The translations under genes and the position numbers were made by a program. A stretch of 64,000 bases of DNA from Fen-1301 sp963786395 (GTDB lineage: Bacteria > Bacteroidota > Ignavibacteria > Ignavibacteriales > Ignavibacteriaceae): contig CAWAZD010000007.1 in the NCBI GenBank assembly GCA_963786395.1, positions 248,001 to 312,000 on the forward strand. The letters are read 5' to 3'. This document shows, one piece after another, positions 56,221 through 64,000 of this stretch (its first letter is position 1; the number at the start of each line of letters is the position of its first letter). The notes beneath the pieces are model-generated. The model ran no database searches and had not been told where the DNA came from. It saw nothing but the letters and a program-made list of their open reading frames with translations.

Positions 56221-56878
56221 GCAAATATTTGACAGCATCGCCTTCAGATATGATTTCCTAAATCATCTTCTCAGCTTTGGCTTTGACTATTACTGGAGAA
56301 AAAAAGCCCTAAAATTAACAGGACTTGATAGCAGCTCTGTCCTGCTTGATATAGCATGCGGTACCGGAGACGTTGCAATTGAAGCCAGGAAACAGGGTGT
56401 TAGAACTATATTTGGAGCGGATTTTTCATTTAATATGCTGAAACTATTTAATGATAAAAGCCCGTGGATTAAAGGAAGAAATATGCAAATGGTTGCTGAA
56501 CAAATTCCTTTTAGGGCATCATCGGTTACAAATATCACCGTAGCTTTCGGAGTAAGAAATTTTTACAATATACAGGATGGTTTCAATTCATTTCATTATG
56601 TTCTTACACCGGGAGGGAAAGCTACTATTATTGAATTCCGTCTTCCTTCAAATCCAACGTTCAAATGGATATATAAATTTTATTTTAAGAACATACTTCC
56701 ACTGGTTGGGGGAATAATCTCGGGTGATAAAGAAGCATATTCTTACCTTCCCCGTTCTGTAGAAGAATTTGATGAAAAGATAAATATGCCCGATTTGCTT
56801 AAGAATTCAGGCTTCAGGAAAATTGAAATCCACTCACTAACATTGGGGATCGTTCAGGTAATTATTGCTACAAAATAG
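56177..56878 (+). CDS. ubiE: demethylmenaquinone / 2-octaprenyl-benzoquinol methyltransferase
   Basis: UbiE/MenG adds the last methyl group in menaquinone synthesis. The protein has VKQIFDSIAFRYDFLNHLLS, the SAM motif LLDIACGTGDVAIEA, GADFSFNML, and FGVRNFYNIQDGF. Two starts are possible, ATG 56177 or ATG 56195; both overlap the PAP2 gene, and the second gives the more usual N-terminus. Because the cytochrome operon here predicts quinol oxidation, menaquinone is the likely product. Confidence 0.92.
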   Translation: MESTKKMNRKKNQVKQIFDSIAFRYDFLNHLLSFGFDYYWRKKALKLTGLDSSSVLLDIACGTGDVAIEARKQGVRTIFGADFSFNMLKLFNDKSPWIKGRNMQMVAEQIPFRASSVTNITVAFGVRNFYNIQDGFNSFHYVLTPGGKATIIEFRLPSNPTFKWIYKFYFKNILPLVGGIISGDKEAYSYLPRSVEEFDEKINMPDLLKNSGFRKIEIHSLTLGIVQVIIATK

Positions 56879-56895
56879 CGATTATTAAACCTGAA

Positions 56896-56940
56896 TGTGT
56901 GAAAACTCAATTGTCATTCCCGTCCGAAGGTGGGAACCAT
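56896..56940. repeat. partial second copy of the 7230-7381 element
   Basis: The run TGTGTGAAAACTC then CAATTGTCATTCCCG, a short loop and GGGAACCAT match the reverse complement of the right half of the 7230-7381 element with small gaps. The left half is absent. It lies between ubiE and the convergent lipoprotein gene. Confidence 0.5.
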
Positions 56941-57052
56941 GCAGTCGGATTTATTCTTGGCATATCATAGGTGTGAACGAAGAATCGGATTTCTTAAATG
57001 AATTATGGAGATCCTTATGCTTTCGCTCCCCGACAGGGAGGGCAAGTTAGAT

Positions 57053-57835
57053 TTATTTAATATTATAATAAATCAAATTTTGAGAAACATTATTTGTCGT
57101 ATCTCCAAGGCTGATCCCCCCTCCTGAAAATCCATTTAACACAGCAGAATTTCCTTCCCACTTTACTGGTCCAATATCTGAGACAAACCAGCCATACATT
57201 GTTAAAGTATTTTTCACGGACAACAGAGGATTATTTGGATTAGGGAACTGCAATGTCATTACGTACTTTATTTTAGCTGCGCTTACAGTTACCTGTCCGG
57301 AAGTCAAACTAAGATTAACATTTTCTTTACCGAGATAGGATGCTTCTATGTCAATAAAATTATAGTTCAGGATTGCGACACCAAGTTTGTATACCTGCCA
57401 GTTTAATCCGTCTGACAAAGGAGATGCCAGAATATGGAGGTCAGTAGAAATTGACAAAAGCTGCATATACAGTGAAGGGATAAAACTGGAAATACCTGAT
57501 GTATCAAAGAAATAGAACACGCCGGTACCATCTTTTCTAAAATAGGATATGTTAGTACTAGTTATTAGACTGGCATTAATTATAGTGTCAATCTGTTTCT
57601 GATAATTTATATTCCCTTTAAGTGAAGTACCGGAATATGTCGTGTTTTTTGTCCCCGCATTAACGGTACCCTGTGAACTGGTTATGTTAATATTATACTT
57701 ATAATTTGTATTGTCTGTGTTGGGGAAATAATTAGAATTATCCTGGTTCGGCTGTACAGGGTTATTATTATTACAACCCGTAAATAAAAAAACAGCAATC
57801 ATTATTATGGACATGCAACTAAATATTAGTTTCAT
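57053..57835 (-). CDS. lipoprotein of unknown function
   Basis: This 260-residue protein has a lipobox (LFTGC, Cys20) followed by an Asn/Pro-rich linker and a beta-rich domain of about 210 residues (YKYNINITSSQG, GDTTNNVSQNLIYYNIK at the end). I do not recognise the family. Its ATG overlaps the stop of the rdgB gene by four bases, so it is the third gene of that operon. It should be anchored in a membrane facing the periplasm or surface. Confidence 0.65.
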   Translation of the reverse strand: MKLIFSCMSIIMIAVFLFTGCNNNNPVQPNQDNSNYFPNTDNTNYKYNINITSSQGTVNAGTKNTTYSGTSLKGNINYQKQIDTIINASLITSTNISYFRKDGTGVFYFFDTSGISSFIPSLYMQLLSISTDLHILASPLSDGLNWQVYKLGVAILNYNFIDIEASYLGKENVNLSLTSGQVTVSAAKIKYVMTLQFPNPNNPLLSVKNTLTMYGWFVSDIGPVKWEGNSAVLNGFSGGGISLGDTTNNVSQNLIYYNIK

Positions 57836-58419
57836 ATTTTTCCTTTTAATTTGTTTTTAAGCCCGGTAAAGGCTATAAAACGATGACTAATCTTATTTTT
57901 TTCTGCAGGGTCCAATTCAGCCATTGTATTGACATGATTTTCCGGAATAAATAACGGATCATAACCAAAGCCTGAATTCCCTCGTGGAGAAATTGTTATC
58001 ACACCTTTTATAGCACCATCAGCAGATATCGATTCTCTTCCATCGTAATATACAGCAAAACAAATGAATGCAGCGTAATGTGGCGCAGGTAGCGTTCTTA
58101 GTTCTTCAATAAGTTTCAGATTATTTTGTTCTGCTGTTGCCTTCTCTCCTGAATATCTTGCGGAGTGAACACCAGGTCTGCCATCAAGTTGTTCAACTGA
58201 CAGTCCGGAATCATCTGCAATTACGGGTAATTTGTATTTATTATAAACATGAACAGCTTTTTTGTTTGCATTCTTTTCAAAAGTATCACCGTCTTCCAGA
58301 ATTTCCTCAAAATCATTTAAGTCAATTAATGATATAATTTCAAGATCATTAACTGCAAGAATACTTTTTACCTCCCTTATTTTTCCTGCATTCTGTGAAG
58401 CAAAAATAATTTTAGACAT
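57832..58419 (-). CDS. rdgB: XTP/dITP diphosphatase (RdgB/HAM1)
   Basis: RdgB hydrolyses non-canonical purine triphosphates such as dITP and XTP, keeping them out of DNA. The 195-residue protein has IFASQNAGKIREVKSIL, the metal-binding DDSGLSVEQLDGRPGVHSARY and GNSGFGYDPLFI. The length is normal. It overlaps the AhpD-like gene by eight bases and the lipoprotein gene by four. Confidence 0.95.
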   Translation of the reverse strand: MSKIIFASQNAGKIREVKSILAVNDLEIISLIDLNDFEEILEDGDTFEKNANKKAVHVYNKYKLPVIADDSGLSVEQLDGRPGVHSARYSGEKATAEQNNLKLIEELRTLPAPHYAAFICFAVYYDGRESISADGAIKGVITISPRGNSGFGYDPLFIPENHVNTMAELDPAEKNKISHRFIAFTGLKNKLKGKI

Positions 58420-58768
58420 TTGATGGAGCGCCTAATATTTCATCGAGTACCTGAAATGCATAGCGTAAATGTGGAATTACAATAGAACCGCCGACAATCA
58501 ATGCTACATTAAAAGTTTCATATAATTCCTCACGGGTTGCTCCTTCAGCTATTGATCTGTCAATATGATAAAATATACAATCATTACATCTTAATACCAT
58601 TGAAGCAGAGAGCCCCATTAATTCTTTTGTCTTAGCCGGAAGTGCTCCGTTAATATATGCTTTGTTGTCTAGCGCAAAGAATTTGTTAAAATCACGGAAT
58701 CCTGAATTTAATATCTTATCGTTCATTTCCGCTCTGTACAGCCTTGTTTCTGACGCTGTTTTTTTCAT
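58412..58768 (-). CDS. carboxymuconolactone decarboxylase / AhpD-like protein
   Basis: This 118-residue all-helical protein has the CMD motif CNDCIFYHI (CxxCxxxH), the redox pair of AhpD-like proteins, and the adjoining LPAKTKELMGLSASM and ALIVGGSIVIPH. Members reduce peroxiredoxin partners or act as small decarboxylases; with both Cys and the His present a redox role is favoured. An AAAGGA ribosome site precedes the ATG. It is the first gene of the three-gene rdgB unit. Confidence 0.87.
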   Translation of the reverse strand: MKKTASETRLYRAEMNDKILNSGFRDFNKFFALDNKAYINGALPAKTKELMGLSASMVLRCNDCIFYHIDRSIAEGATREELYETFNVALIVGGSIVIPHLRYAFQVLDEILGAPSNV

Positions 58769-59142
58769 TTTAATCCTTTAGATTATTATATATAAATGAG
58801 TACTAATAACCACCCTTTTATTATTGACTCTAAATCTACATCCTTTTTTGTAGCATTTTAGAATCAGTCATAAAGGTCATTATTTTGAGTGATAAAGGCA
58901 AAGACTTTTAGTTATTCCTCTATCATAACTACCTTTTTAAGGTTAACTAATAACGATAAAATAATAAAAGTAAATCATAATATCATTTTGAATATTTAAT
59001 AAACTAGCCCGGTCCTTTAGGACTGGGTAAATGGAATAAAGTTTAAAATACTTATGCCATTTATGGCATTAAAAGAATTAATTATTGTATTTGTATACTG
59101 CCAGGCCATTATTTTGATGAATAAAGTTAATGCCTTTACTTA
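58769..59142. other. spacer between rdgB operon and ABC efflux operon, with two hairpins
   Basis: No gene is seen in this 374-bp stretch. It holds two hairpins after the efflux operon: CCCGGTCC-TTTA-GGACTGGG at 59008-59027 and ATGCCAT-TT-ATGGCAT at 59054-59069. They are detailed in the next entry. Confidence 0.5.
59008..59069 (-). terminator. paired hairpins downstream of the ABC efflux operon
   Basis: Two stem-loops lie 74-135 bases after the last permease stop. The 59008-59027 stem has one G-T pair, the 59054-59069 stem is perfect. Their place at the end of a five-gene operon fits termination or 3' protection, though the pair also looks like a mobile intergenic repeat. Confidence 0.45.
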
Positions 59143-60273
59143 CTACTCTAATCTCCTGTGAAATCTGAGCGAACTTAGATAAAGTATCCCGATCCCCATA
59201 ATTAAAAGCATACCAGTTTCCTTCCACAATTCAGCAAATCCGATCCCTTTCAATATTATCCCCCTGATAATTGTCATAAAATACCTTAGCGGTATAAGGT
59301 AACTTATATATTGAATAATCTTAGGCATGTTCTCGATCGGGAATGCAAATCCGGATAAATAAACCATTGGCAGCATAATACCAAATATTGCAATCATCAT
59401 TGCCTGTTGTTGGGTTTTTGATATTGTTGATACAAATAATCCCAATCCCAGAGTAGATAAAATATATAAGAAGGAACAAAAGAACAGGAATATGACACTC
59501 CCCCTTACCGGAATATTAAAAATAATCGTCATCGCAGTAAGTACTATCATAACTGCTACAAACCCGAGAATAACAAATGGAATGAGCTTTCCTATTATTA
59601 ACTGATATGATTTAATGGGAGTAACAACGAGTTGTTCAAGAGTCCCGATCTCTTTCTCTTTTACAATTGCTAGTGAGGTCAAAATCAGAGTTATGATACT
59701 TAAAAGTAGTCCTACGATTCCCGGAACCATAAAATACCTGGTAAGGAGTTCGGGATTATACCATATTCTAATTTCCGGTTCAATCTTTCCGACCGGAAGT
59801 ATTTTCTTACCTGACTTATCCATATAGTTGATTGAAATATTCTGTGAATACCCCTGGACAACTTTTGCAACATAACCTGCAGAAATCGAAGCGGTATTTC
59901 CATCAGAACCGTTAAATATCCCCTGGACAGGAGATGTTTCTCTTCTATGAATTTTTTCTGAGAAATCTTTTGGTATTATTAATGCAAAAATAAATTTCCC
60001 TTTGTCAAGGTTTTGAGTTAGTTGTTCATAATTATCAGCATAATAATCAACCTTGAAGAACCCCGAACTTATAAATGATTCAATAAAATTTCTGCTCTCC
60101 TGAGTTTTATCCTGGTCATATACCAGAGTATGCACTGTATTCACATCTAATGTGGCAGCGTAACCTAAAAATATTAATTGAATTACAGGGGCAATCAGGA
60201 TAATGCCGAACATTTTAGGGTCACGTTTAAATTGTAGAAACTCTTTTCTTATTATATGAAGAATCGTTCTCAT
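59143..60273 (-). CDS. ABC-2 type permease (second of the operon)
   Basis: The 376-residue inner-membrane protein has one N-terminal helix (IILIAPVIQLIFLGYAATLD), a periplasmic domain of about 140 residues, and five C-terminal helices with the ABC-2 signature (VKEKEIGTLEQLVVTPIKSYQLIIGK). It is the YhhJ/YbhR-type half of a drug or lipid exporter. It follows its sister permease without a gap. Together they would form the membrane part served by the ATPases in this operon. Confidence 0.87.
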   Translation of the reverse strand: MRTILHIIRKEFLQFKRDPKMFGIILIAPVIQLIFLGYAATLDVNTVHTLVYDQDKTQESRNFIESFISSGFFKVDYYADNYEQLTQNLDKGKFIFALIIPKDFSEKIHRRETSPVQGIFNGSDGNTASISAGYVAKVVQGYSQNISINYMDKSGKKILPVGKIEPEIRIWYNPELLTRYFMVPGIVGLLLSIITLILTSLAIVKEKEIGTLEQLVVTPIKSYQLIIGKLIPFVILGFVAVMIVLTAMTIIFNIPVRGSVIFLFFCSFLYILSTLGLGLFVSTISKTQQQAMMIAIFGIMLPMVYLSGFAFPIENMPKIIQYISYLIPLRYFMTIIRGIILKGIGFAELWKETGMLLIMGIGILYLSSLRFHRRLE

Positions 60274-61410
60274 TTAAGCTCTGCTCTCCTTTCGTTTGTA
60301 AATGACATTAGAAAGTAGAATTATTACTGATGTAAAAAGAATCAGGTATAGTGCCTGGTCCCAAAATGAACTTACACCTACACCTCTGATGATTATAGCT
60401 CTCATAATTTCGATAAAAAACTTAGCAGGAGTTATATTAGTCAATATCCTGACAGGCAGCGGCATACTCTCAATCGGGAATACAAACCCGGATAAAATAA
60501 AAGAAGGCAGAAGTGTAACAAATGTTGCCATTGAAAATGCCACTTGCTGTGAATCCGCTATTACGGATACTAATATTCCAATACTTGTAGAAGCAGTTAA
60601 AAATATTAACGTCGTTATGAACAAAAGAATAATGCTTCCTTTTATTTCAACACCAAAGAGGATATATCCGACGAGTAAGATAATTGCAGCATCTATAAGA
60701 GCCAGAAGTAGGTATGGCAATATTTTACCCGCAATAAGTTCAAATGAACTTACGGGCGAAACATTTATCTGCTCCATAGTTCCTCTTTCCTTTTCTCTTA
60801 CTAATGAAAGAGAAACACTTATTGCGGCAGTTATAAGCAGAATCATAGCGATGAGCCCGGGAATAAGAAACCGGGTTGTCTGAAGATCGGGATTATACCA
60901 GAACCGGGCTTCTAAATCTATTGGCTGATAGTTCTTTATGCCGTTTCTTGTAAGTACTTCACCTGTAATATTCTGACTATATGTCTGGAATGCTGCAGTT
61001 AAATAATTCTGAATAATACTTGCCGTGTTTCCATCCACACCATCAATAAGGATTTGAACTTTAACAGTTTGCTTGGAATAAAACTTTCTTGAAAAGTCTG
61101 AAGGGATAACTATTATACATTGAGCAATTTTATCATCGAGTATTCCTTTGAGCTTATTTTCGCCGTTTACATAACCAACCAGATCAAAATATTCTGAGTT
61201 AGTAAATCCTTTAACCATGTTTCTTGTTACTTCAGAATATTCCTGATCATAAACGACAAGTTTTATATGATGAACATCGAAGTTAACTGCATACCCAAAC
61301 ATTAGAAGAAGAAACACCGGAAAAAGAAACAGAATTGCAAGCATTCTATAATCTCTGAGAAGATGCTTAAATTCCTTTTTCGCAATCGCTTTGATTCTAT
61401 TCAGATTCAC
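60274..61410 (-). CDS. ABC-2 type permease (first of the operon)
   Basis: The 378-residue protein has the same layout as the next gene: helix 1 (MLAILFLFPVFLLLMFGYAV), a periplasmic insert, and five closing helices with REKERGTMEQINVSPVSSFELIAGK. The two are clear paralogues and probably form a heterodimeric pore. The start lies immediately after the ATPase stop, so expression is coupled. The substrate is not predictable. Confidence 0.87.
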   Translation of the reverse strand: MNLNRIKAIAKKEFKHLLRDYRMLAILFLFPVFLLLMFGYAVNFDVHHIKLVVYDQEYSEVTRNMVKGFTNSEYFDLVGYVNGENKLKGILDDKIAQCIIVIPSDFSRKFYSKQTVKVQILIDGVDGNTASIIQNYLTAAFQTYSQNITGEVLTRNGIKNYQPIDLEARFWYNPDLQTTRFLIPGLIAMILLITAAISVSLSLVREKERGTMEQINVSPVSSFELIAGKILPYLLLALIDAAIILLVGYILFGVEIKGSIILLFITTLIFLTASTSIGILVSVIADSQQVAFSMATFVTLLPSFILSGFVFPIESMPLPVRILTNITPAKFFIEIMRAIIIRGVGVSSFWDQALYLILFTSVIILLSNVIYKRKESRA

Positions 61411-62331
61411 TTATTTCTTCTCCAGTAAATGAATAAAGACATCTTCAAGTGAAGGGACAATACTTTCAATGGTTTTAACAGTTATATTTTTCCCTTTAAG
61501 GATAGATTCAACCTGCTCCTTGCCGGAATATTTATCATTTACTATTATATGAATCCGGTTACCGAATATAGCAGTCTCATCAACAAAGGGTTCTTTTTCA
61601 AGTATTGATAAAGCTTCAACAACGGGATTACATTCTATTTCTAGAATTGTGTTAGTAAGATATTTTGTTTTAAGTTCCTTTGAATTTCCCTCGGCAATCA
61701 ACTTACCGGCATTTATTAATATAATATTACCGCAATACTCAGCTTCTTCCAGATAGTGAGTAGTAACAAAAACAGTAGTGCCTCCTTCAGAAAGGATATT
61801 TATGAGCTCCCAGAATGCTCTGCGCGACAAAGGGTCGACTCCACTTGTGGGTTCATCCAGAAATACAATCCCGGGTTTGTGAATAACTGCGGTTCCCAGT
61901 GCAAGTCTCTGCTTTATACCTCCCGGAAGTGAACCGGTTAGAATTTTTTCTTTCCCATTAAGTCCCGCAATATCAAGGACCCATTTCTTTCTCTCCTGCA
62001 GAAGATCTTTATCCATGCCGTAAACGCCGCCGAAGAATTCAATATTTTCTTCCACAGCCAGATCATTATAAAGTGAGAAACGCTGGGACATATACCCTAT
62101 ATTCAATTTAACAAGGTCAGGATCCTTCCTTATACTATAGCCGCCTACCATTGCATCCCCTTCAGTAGGTTCCAGAATTGCGCATAGCATTTTAATTGTA
62201 GTTGACTTCCCTGCACCATTGGCTCCAAGGAATCCGAAGATCTCTCCTTTCTTAACTTTAAAGTTAATATGGTCTACCGAGACAAAATCGCCGAACTTCT
62301 TTGTAAGATTATTTACTTCGATTGAGTACAT
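61411..62331 (-). CDS. ABC exporter ATPase
   Basis: This 306-residue nucleotide-binding subunit has Walker A FLGANGAGKST, Q loop GYMSQRFSLYNDL, signature LPGGIKQRLALG (the usual LSGG reads LPGG), Walker B GIVFLDEPTSGVDP and the switch His in FVTTHYLEE. The C-terminal 80 residues form the extra domain of drug-type ATPases (VESILKGKNITVKTIESIVP). It sits between the TolC-like channel gene and the permeases and should energise them. Confidence 0.92.
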   Translation of the reverse strand: MYSIEVNNLTKKFGDFVSVDHINFKVKKGEIFGFLGANGAGKSTTIKMLCAILEPTEGDAMVGGYSIRKDPDLVKLNIGYMSQRFSLYNDLAVEENIEFFGGVYGMDKDLLQERKKWVLDIAGLNGKEKILTGSLPGGIKQRLALGTAVIHKPGIVFLDEPTSGVDPLSRRAFWELINILSEGGTTVFVTTHYLEEAEYCGNIILINAGKLIAEGNSKELKTKYLTNTILEIECNPVVEALSILEKEPFVDETAIFGNRIHIIVNDKYSGKEQVESILKGKNITVKTIESIVPSLEDVFIHLLEKK

Positions 62332-62333
62332 AA

Positions 62334-63647
62334 TTAGTAAATCTTTTCTCCTGCAGATTTAAGCAGCCTGCTAAGTGCTGTCTCGTAGTCCGCCTGTGCT
62401 GTTATCAGATCAGTTTTACTTTGAATTCTTGAAGTTTCCGCATCAATAAGATCAGTGGAAGTAGCATACTGAACATTATACTTGTCTTTTATTCCACGGT
62501 AGTTTTCTTCTGCCTGGTCAACCCCGGTTTGAGCAACATGTATTTTATTCAATGCGGCATTTAAGGAAAGATAGTTATTATAGATTTCGACTTCTATATT
62601 TTCCTTAATTATGTCCTTGTTAGTATTAAGCTGATTTAAGCTCTGTTGTGCTTGTTCGGTCTGAGAGGAATTATAGCCCCAGTTCCAAATATCCCAGCTT
62701 AATGTAACACCGGCATCCCATGTATCTTTAAATTGATCCACTGTCGGCATAATTCTTTGGTTTGGTCTATTATAATAATAATCAGAAAACAAGTAAACTG
62801 ACGGGTACCAGGTTGATGAAGCCGCATGAACATTTTCCTTCCCGGCCTGTACTCTGTAGTCGATTGCCTTTAATTCAGATCTTCTCTGCAAAGCTGAAGT
62901 CAGAAGTGAATCATAGCTATATCTCACTGTATCGGGTGATATGCTTTTTACATCTATCTCTGTTTGATCATTTATGTGGAAACCAAGCGCTTTATTGAAC
63001 AAAGCCCGGGCGGTATTAAGATTATTGTCTGCTTCAATTTGTTTCAACTGAAGAGACGAATATTGTACTTCAATTTTAAGCAGATCATTTTTTGTAACAA
63101 GGTCATTGGCTAAAAAATTCTTAGTATCCGTAAGATGCGCTTCAATCTGTGTAAGGTTATCATCAATCAGATTTTTCAGATTGATAGCCTTGTAGTAATT
63201 CCAGAAAGCATTAATTATATTATATGCCTCTTCATTTGCATCTCTGTCATAATCTGCTGTAAACGCTTCCTTTGTATTTGCCGCTGCTGATCTGAGTGAC
63301 GATAGCCTAAAGCCCGTAAACAGAGGCTGTTGCAGCGATAGTTTTATGGAGTAATTGTTAAGAACAACATCTTCTATCTTTACCGGTTTCGGGAAAATGG
63401 GGAGTGATACTTCAAAAGGCGGAACATCACTTAGTCTTGTATATCCTGCATTTAAACTTAGTTTTGGTAAAAGATAAGAAGTTGTTTCTGTAACCTTTGC
63501 TTCCGAACCTAATAACTTTGACTTTGATATTTTAAGTGTCTTGCTGTTCTGCAAACCAATATGTACACTTTCTTCAAGAGTAAGTTTCTGCTGAGCAAAA
63601 AGTGCCACACTAAATAGTATTATTAAAAGTGAAGTAATTCTTTTCAT
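62334..63647 (-). CDS. TolC-family outer-membrane efflux protein
   Basis: The 437-residue protein has a signal peptide (about 1-18) and two OEP repeats of long helices with a beta part each, as in TolC (LTLEESVHIGLQNSKTLKIS at the start; LSWDIWNWGYNSSQTEQAQQ in the second half). It provides the outer-membrane exit of the exporter. Its start overlaps the upstream ATPase end by four bases and the next ATPase follows after two. A membrane-fusion protein is expected upstream of the window. Confidence 0.9.
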   Translation of the reverse strand: MKRITSLLIILFSVALFAQQKLTLEESVHIGLQNSKTLKISKSKLLGSEAKVTETTSYLLPKLSLNAGYTRLSDVPPFEVSLPIFPKPVKIEDVVLNNYSIKLSLQQPLFTGFRLSSLRSAAANTKEAFTADYDRDANEEAYNIINAFWNYYKAINLKNLIDDNLTQIEAHLTDTKNFLANDLVTKNDLLKIEVQYSSLQLKQIEADNNLNTARALFNKALGFHINDQTEIDVKSISPDTVRYSYDSLLTSALQRRSELKAIDYRVQAGKENVHAASSTWYPSVYLFSDYYYNRPNQRIMPTVDQFKDTWDAGVTLSWDIWNWGYNSSQTEQAQQSLNQLNTNKDIIKENIEVEIYNNYLSLNAALNKIHVAQTGVDQAEENYRGIKDKYNVQYATSTDLIDAETSRIQSKTDLITAQADYETALSRLLKSAGEKIY

Positions 63648-64000
63648 ACGGCTGCCTTATTATTTTCTTTTTTATCACCTACCAGGTGAATAAAAACATT
63701 TTCAAGTGAAGGGGGAATAACCCTGTAGCTTGTAATTGTAATTTCTTTTGACTTAAATAGTTCATTTAATGAATTGATTTTCTCATCCGGGTTTTCAACT
63801 ACTATATCTATTCTGTCGCCAAATAGCTGTACCTCAAGATCAGGTTCATTTTTAACAGCTTTATATGCTTTCCTTGCATCCGGACAAATAAATTCTATAA
63901 CTACCCTGTTAACGGAACTCTTAATATTTTGAGGAGTATCAAGAGCAAGCAGCTTTCCTTTATCCATCAGCGCCACCCTGTTGCATCTTTCAGCTTCATC
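63644..64000 (-). CDS. ABC exporter ATPase (C-terminal part, cut by the window end)
   Basis: 119 codons are visible. They begin DEAERCNRVALMDKGKLLALD, the region after the switch His (usually THYMDEAE), and end with the same C-terminal accessory domain as the ATPase at 61411 (ITSYRVIPPSLENVFIHLV). The catalytic core lies beyond the window. Two ATPases, two permeases and a TolC channel in one operon match the YbhFSR or RbbA-YhhJ exporter type. Confidence 0.85.
   Translation of the reverse strand, partial: DEAERCNRVALMDKGKLLALDTPQNIKSSVNRVVIEFICPDARKAYKAVKNEPDLEVQLFGDRIDIVVENPDEKINSLNELFKSKEITITSYRVIPPSLENVFIHLVGDKKENNKAAV

Noticed and set aside
1..64000. tRNA, rRNA, CRISPR arrays, insertion sequences, prophage genes
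   Set aside because: I looked through the spacers and gene content and found no cloverleaf, spaced direct-repeat array, transposase, integrase or phage gene; a search tool could still find a short RNA.

Overview
This window is A+T-rich chromosomal DNA from a Gram-negative, lipid A-making bacterium of the Bacteroidota/Chlorobi/Ignavibacteria group. The closest fit is an Ignavibacteria-like lineage. The reasons are a fused LpxC-FabZ protein, tandem OmpH/Skp chaperones next to BamA and UppS, secreted proteins whose C-terminal sorting region carries YPNPFNPST, a PorZ-like propeller protein, TAnnTTTG-type promoter boxes, and large multiheme cytochromes. I saw no insertion sequence, phage gene, CRISPR array, tRNA or rRNA.

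Layout. 1-4.4 kb (minus): two SurA/parvulin-like lipoproteins and a broken subtilisin-like protease. 4.6-6.7 kb: metG. 6.7-7.5 kb: repeat-rich spacer with a 152-bp inverted-repeat element. 7.5-10.4 kb (plus): a LiaF-like membrane protein, a LytS-type kinase, a LytTR regulator and YwbE. 10.5-12.1 kb: a CoA-acylating aldehyde dehydrogenase with a microcompartment-targeting-like tail. 12.5-19.5 kb (minus): a five-gene respiratory cytochrome operon. 20-24 kb: an aminotransferase V, then a small membrane protein, a GlcNAc-kinase-like protein and an AmpG-like permease. 24.1-45.6 kb (minus): a long envelope-biogenesis block (uppS, bamA, two ompH, lpxD, lpxC-fabZ, a LipM-like gene, panB, a propeller protein, rfaE1, rfaE2, tamB, rnr, and a protease-propeller-barrel protein). 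45.8-51.4 kb (plus): prfA, ribH, an unknown gene with a decayed duplicate, and a PorZ-like protein. 51.4-58.8 kb: ABC-F ATPase, ROK kinase, rsmA, PAP2, ubiE, then a lipoprotein, rdgB and an AhpD-like gene. 59.1-64 kb (minus): an ABC-2 efflux operon with a TolC-like channel.

The most interesting system is the cytochrome operon. It puts in one transcription unit a monoheme c cytochrome, a 13-heme c/b fusion (CbcL-like), a 19-heme c protein with a separate b subunit (CbcA/CbcB-like), and a seven-motif NapC/NirT-type protein (ImcH-like). In Geobacter the three corresponding inner-membrane quinol oxidases are separate loci tuned to different acceptor potentials. Here they would share one promoter, which has a near-adjacent 26-bp palindrome. 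This suggests quinol oxidation toward periplasmic or extracellular acceptors. No outer-membrane conduit is in the window.

A caution applies to the whole window. Six genes need single-base corrections to read through: the protease, the LiaF-like gene, the LytS kinase, the LipM-like gene, the essential prfA, and the ABC-F ATPase. After the minimal corrections each has a whole number of codons and a normal family length. Sequence or assembly error is therefore at least as likely as true gene decay.
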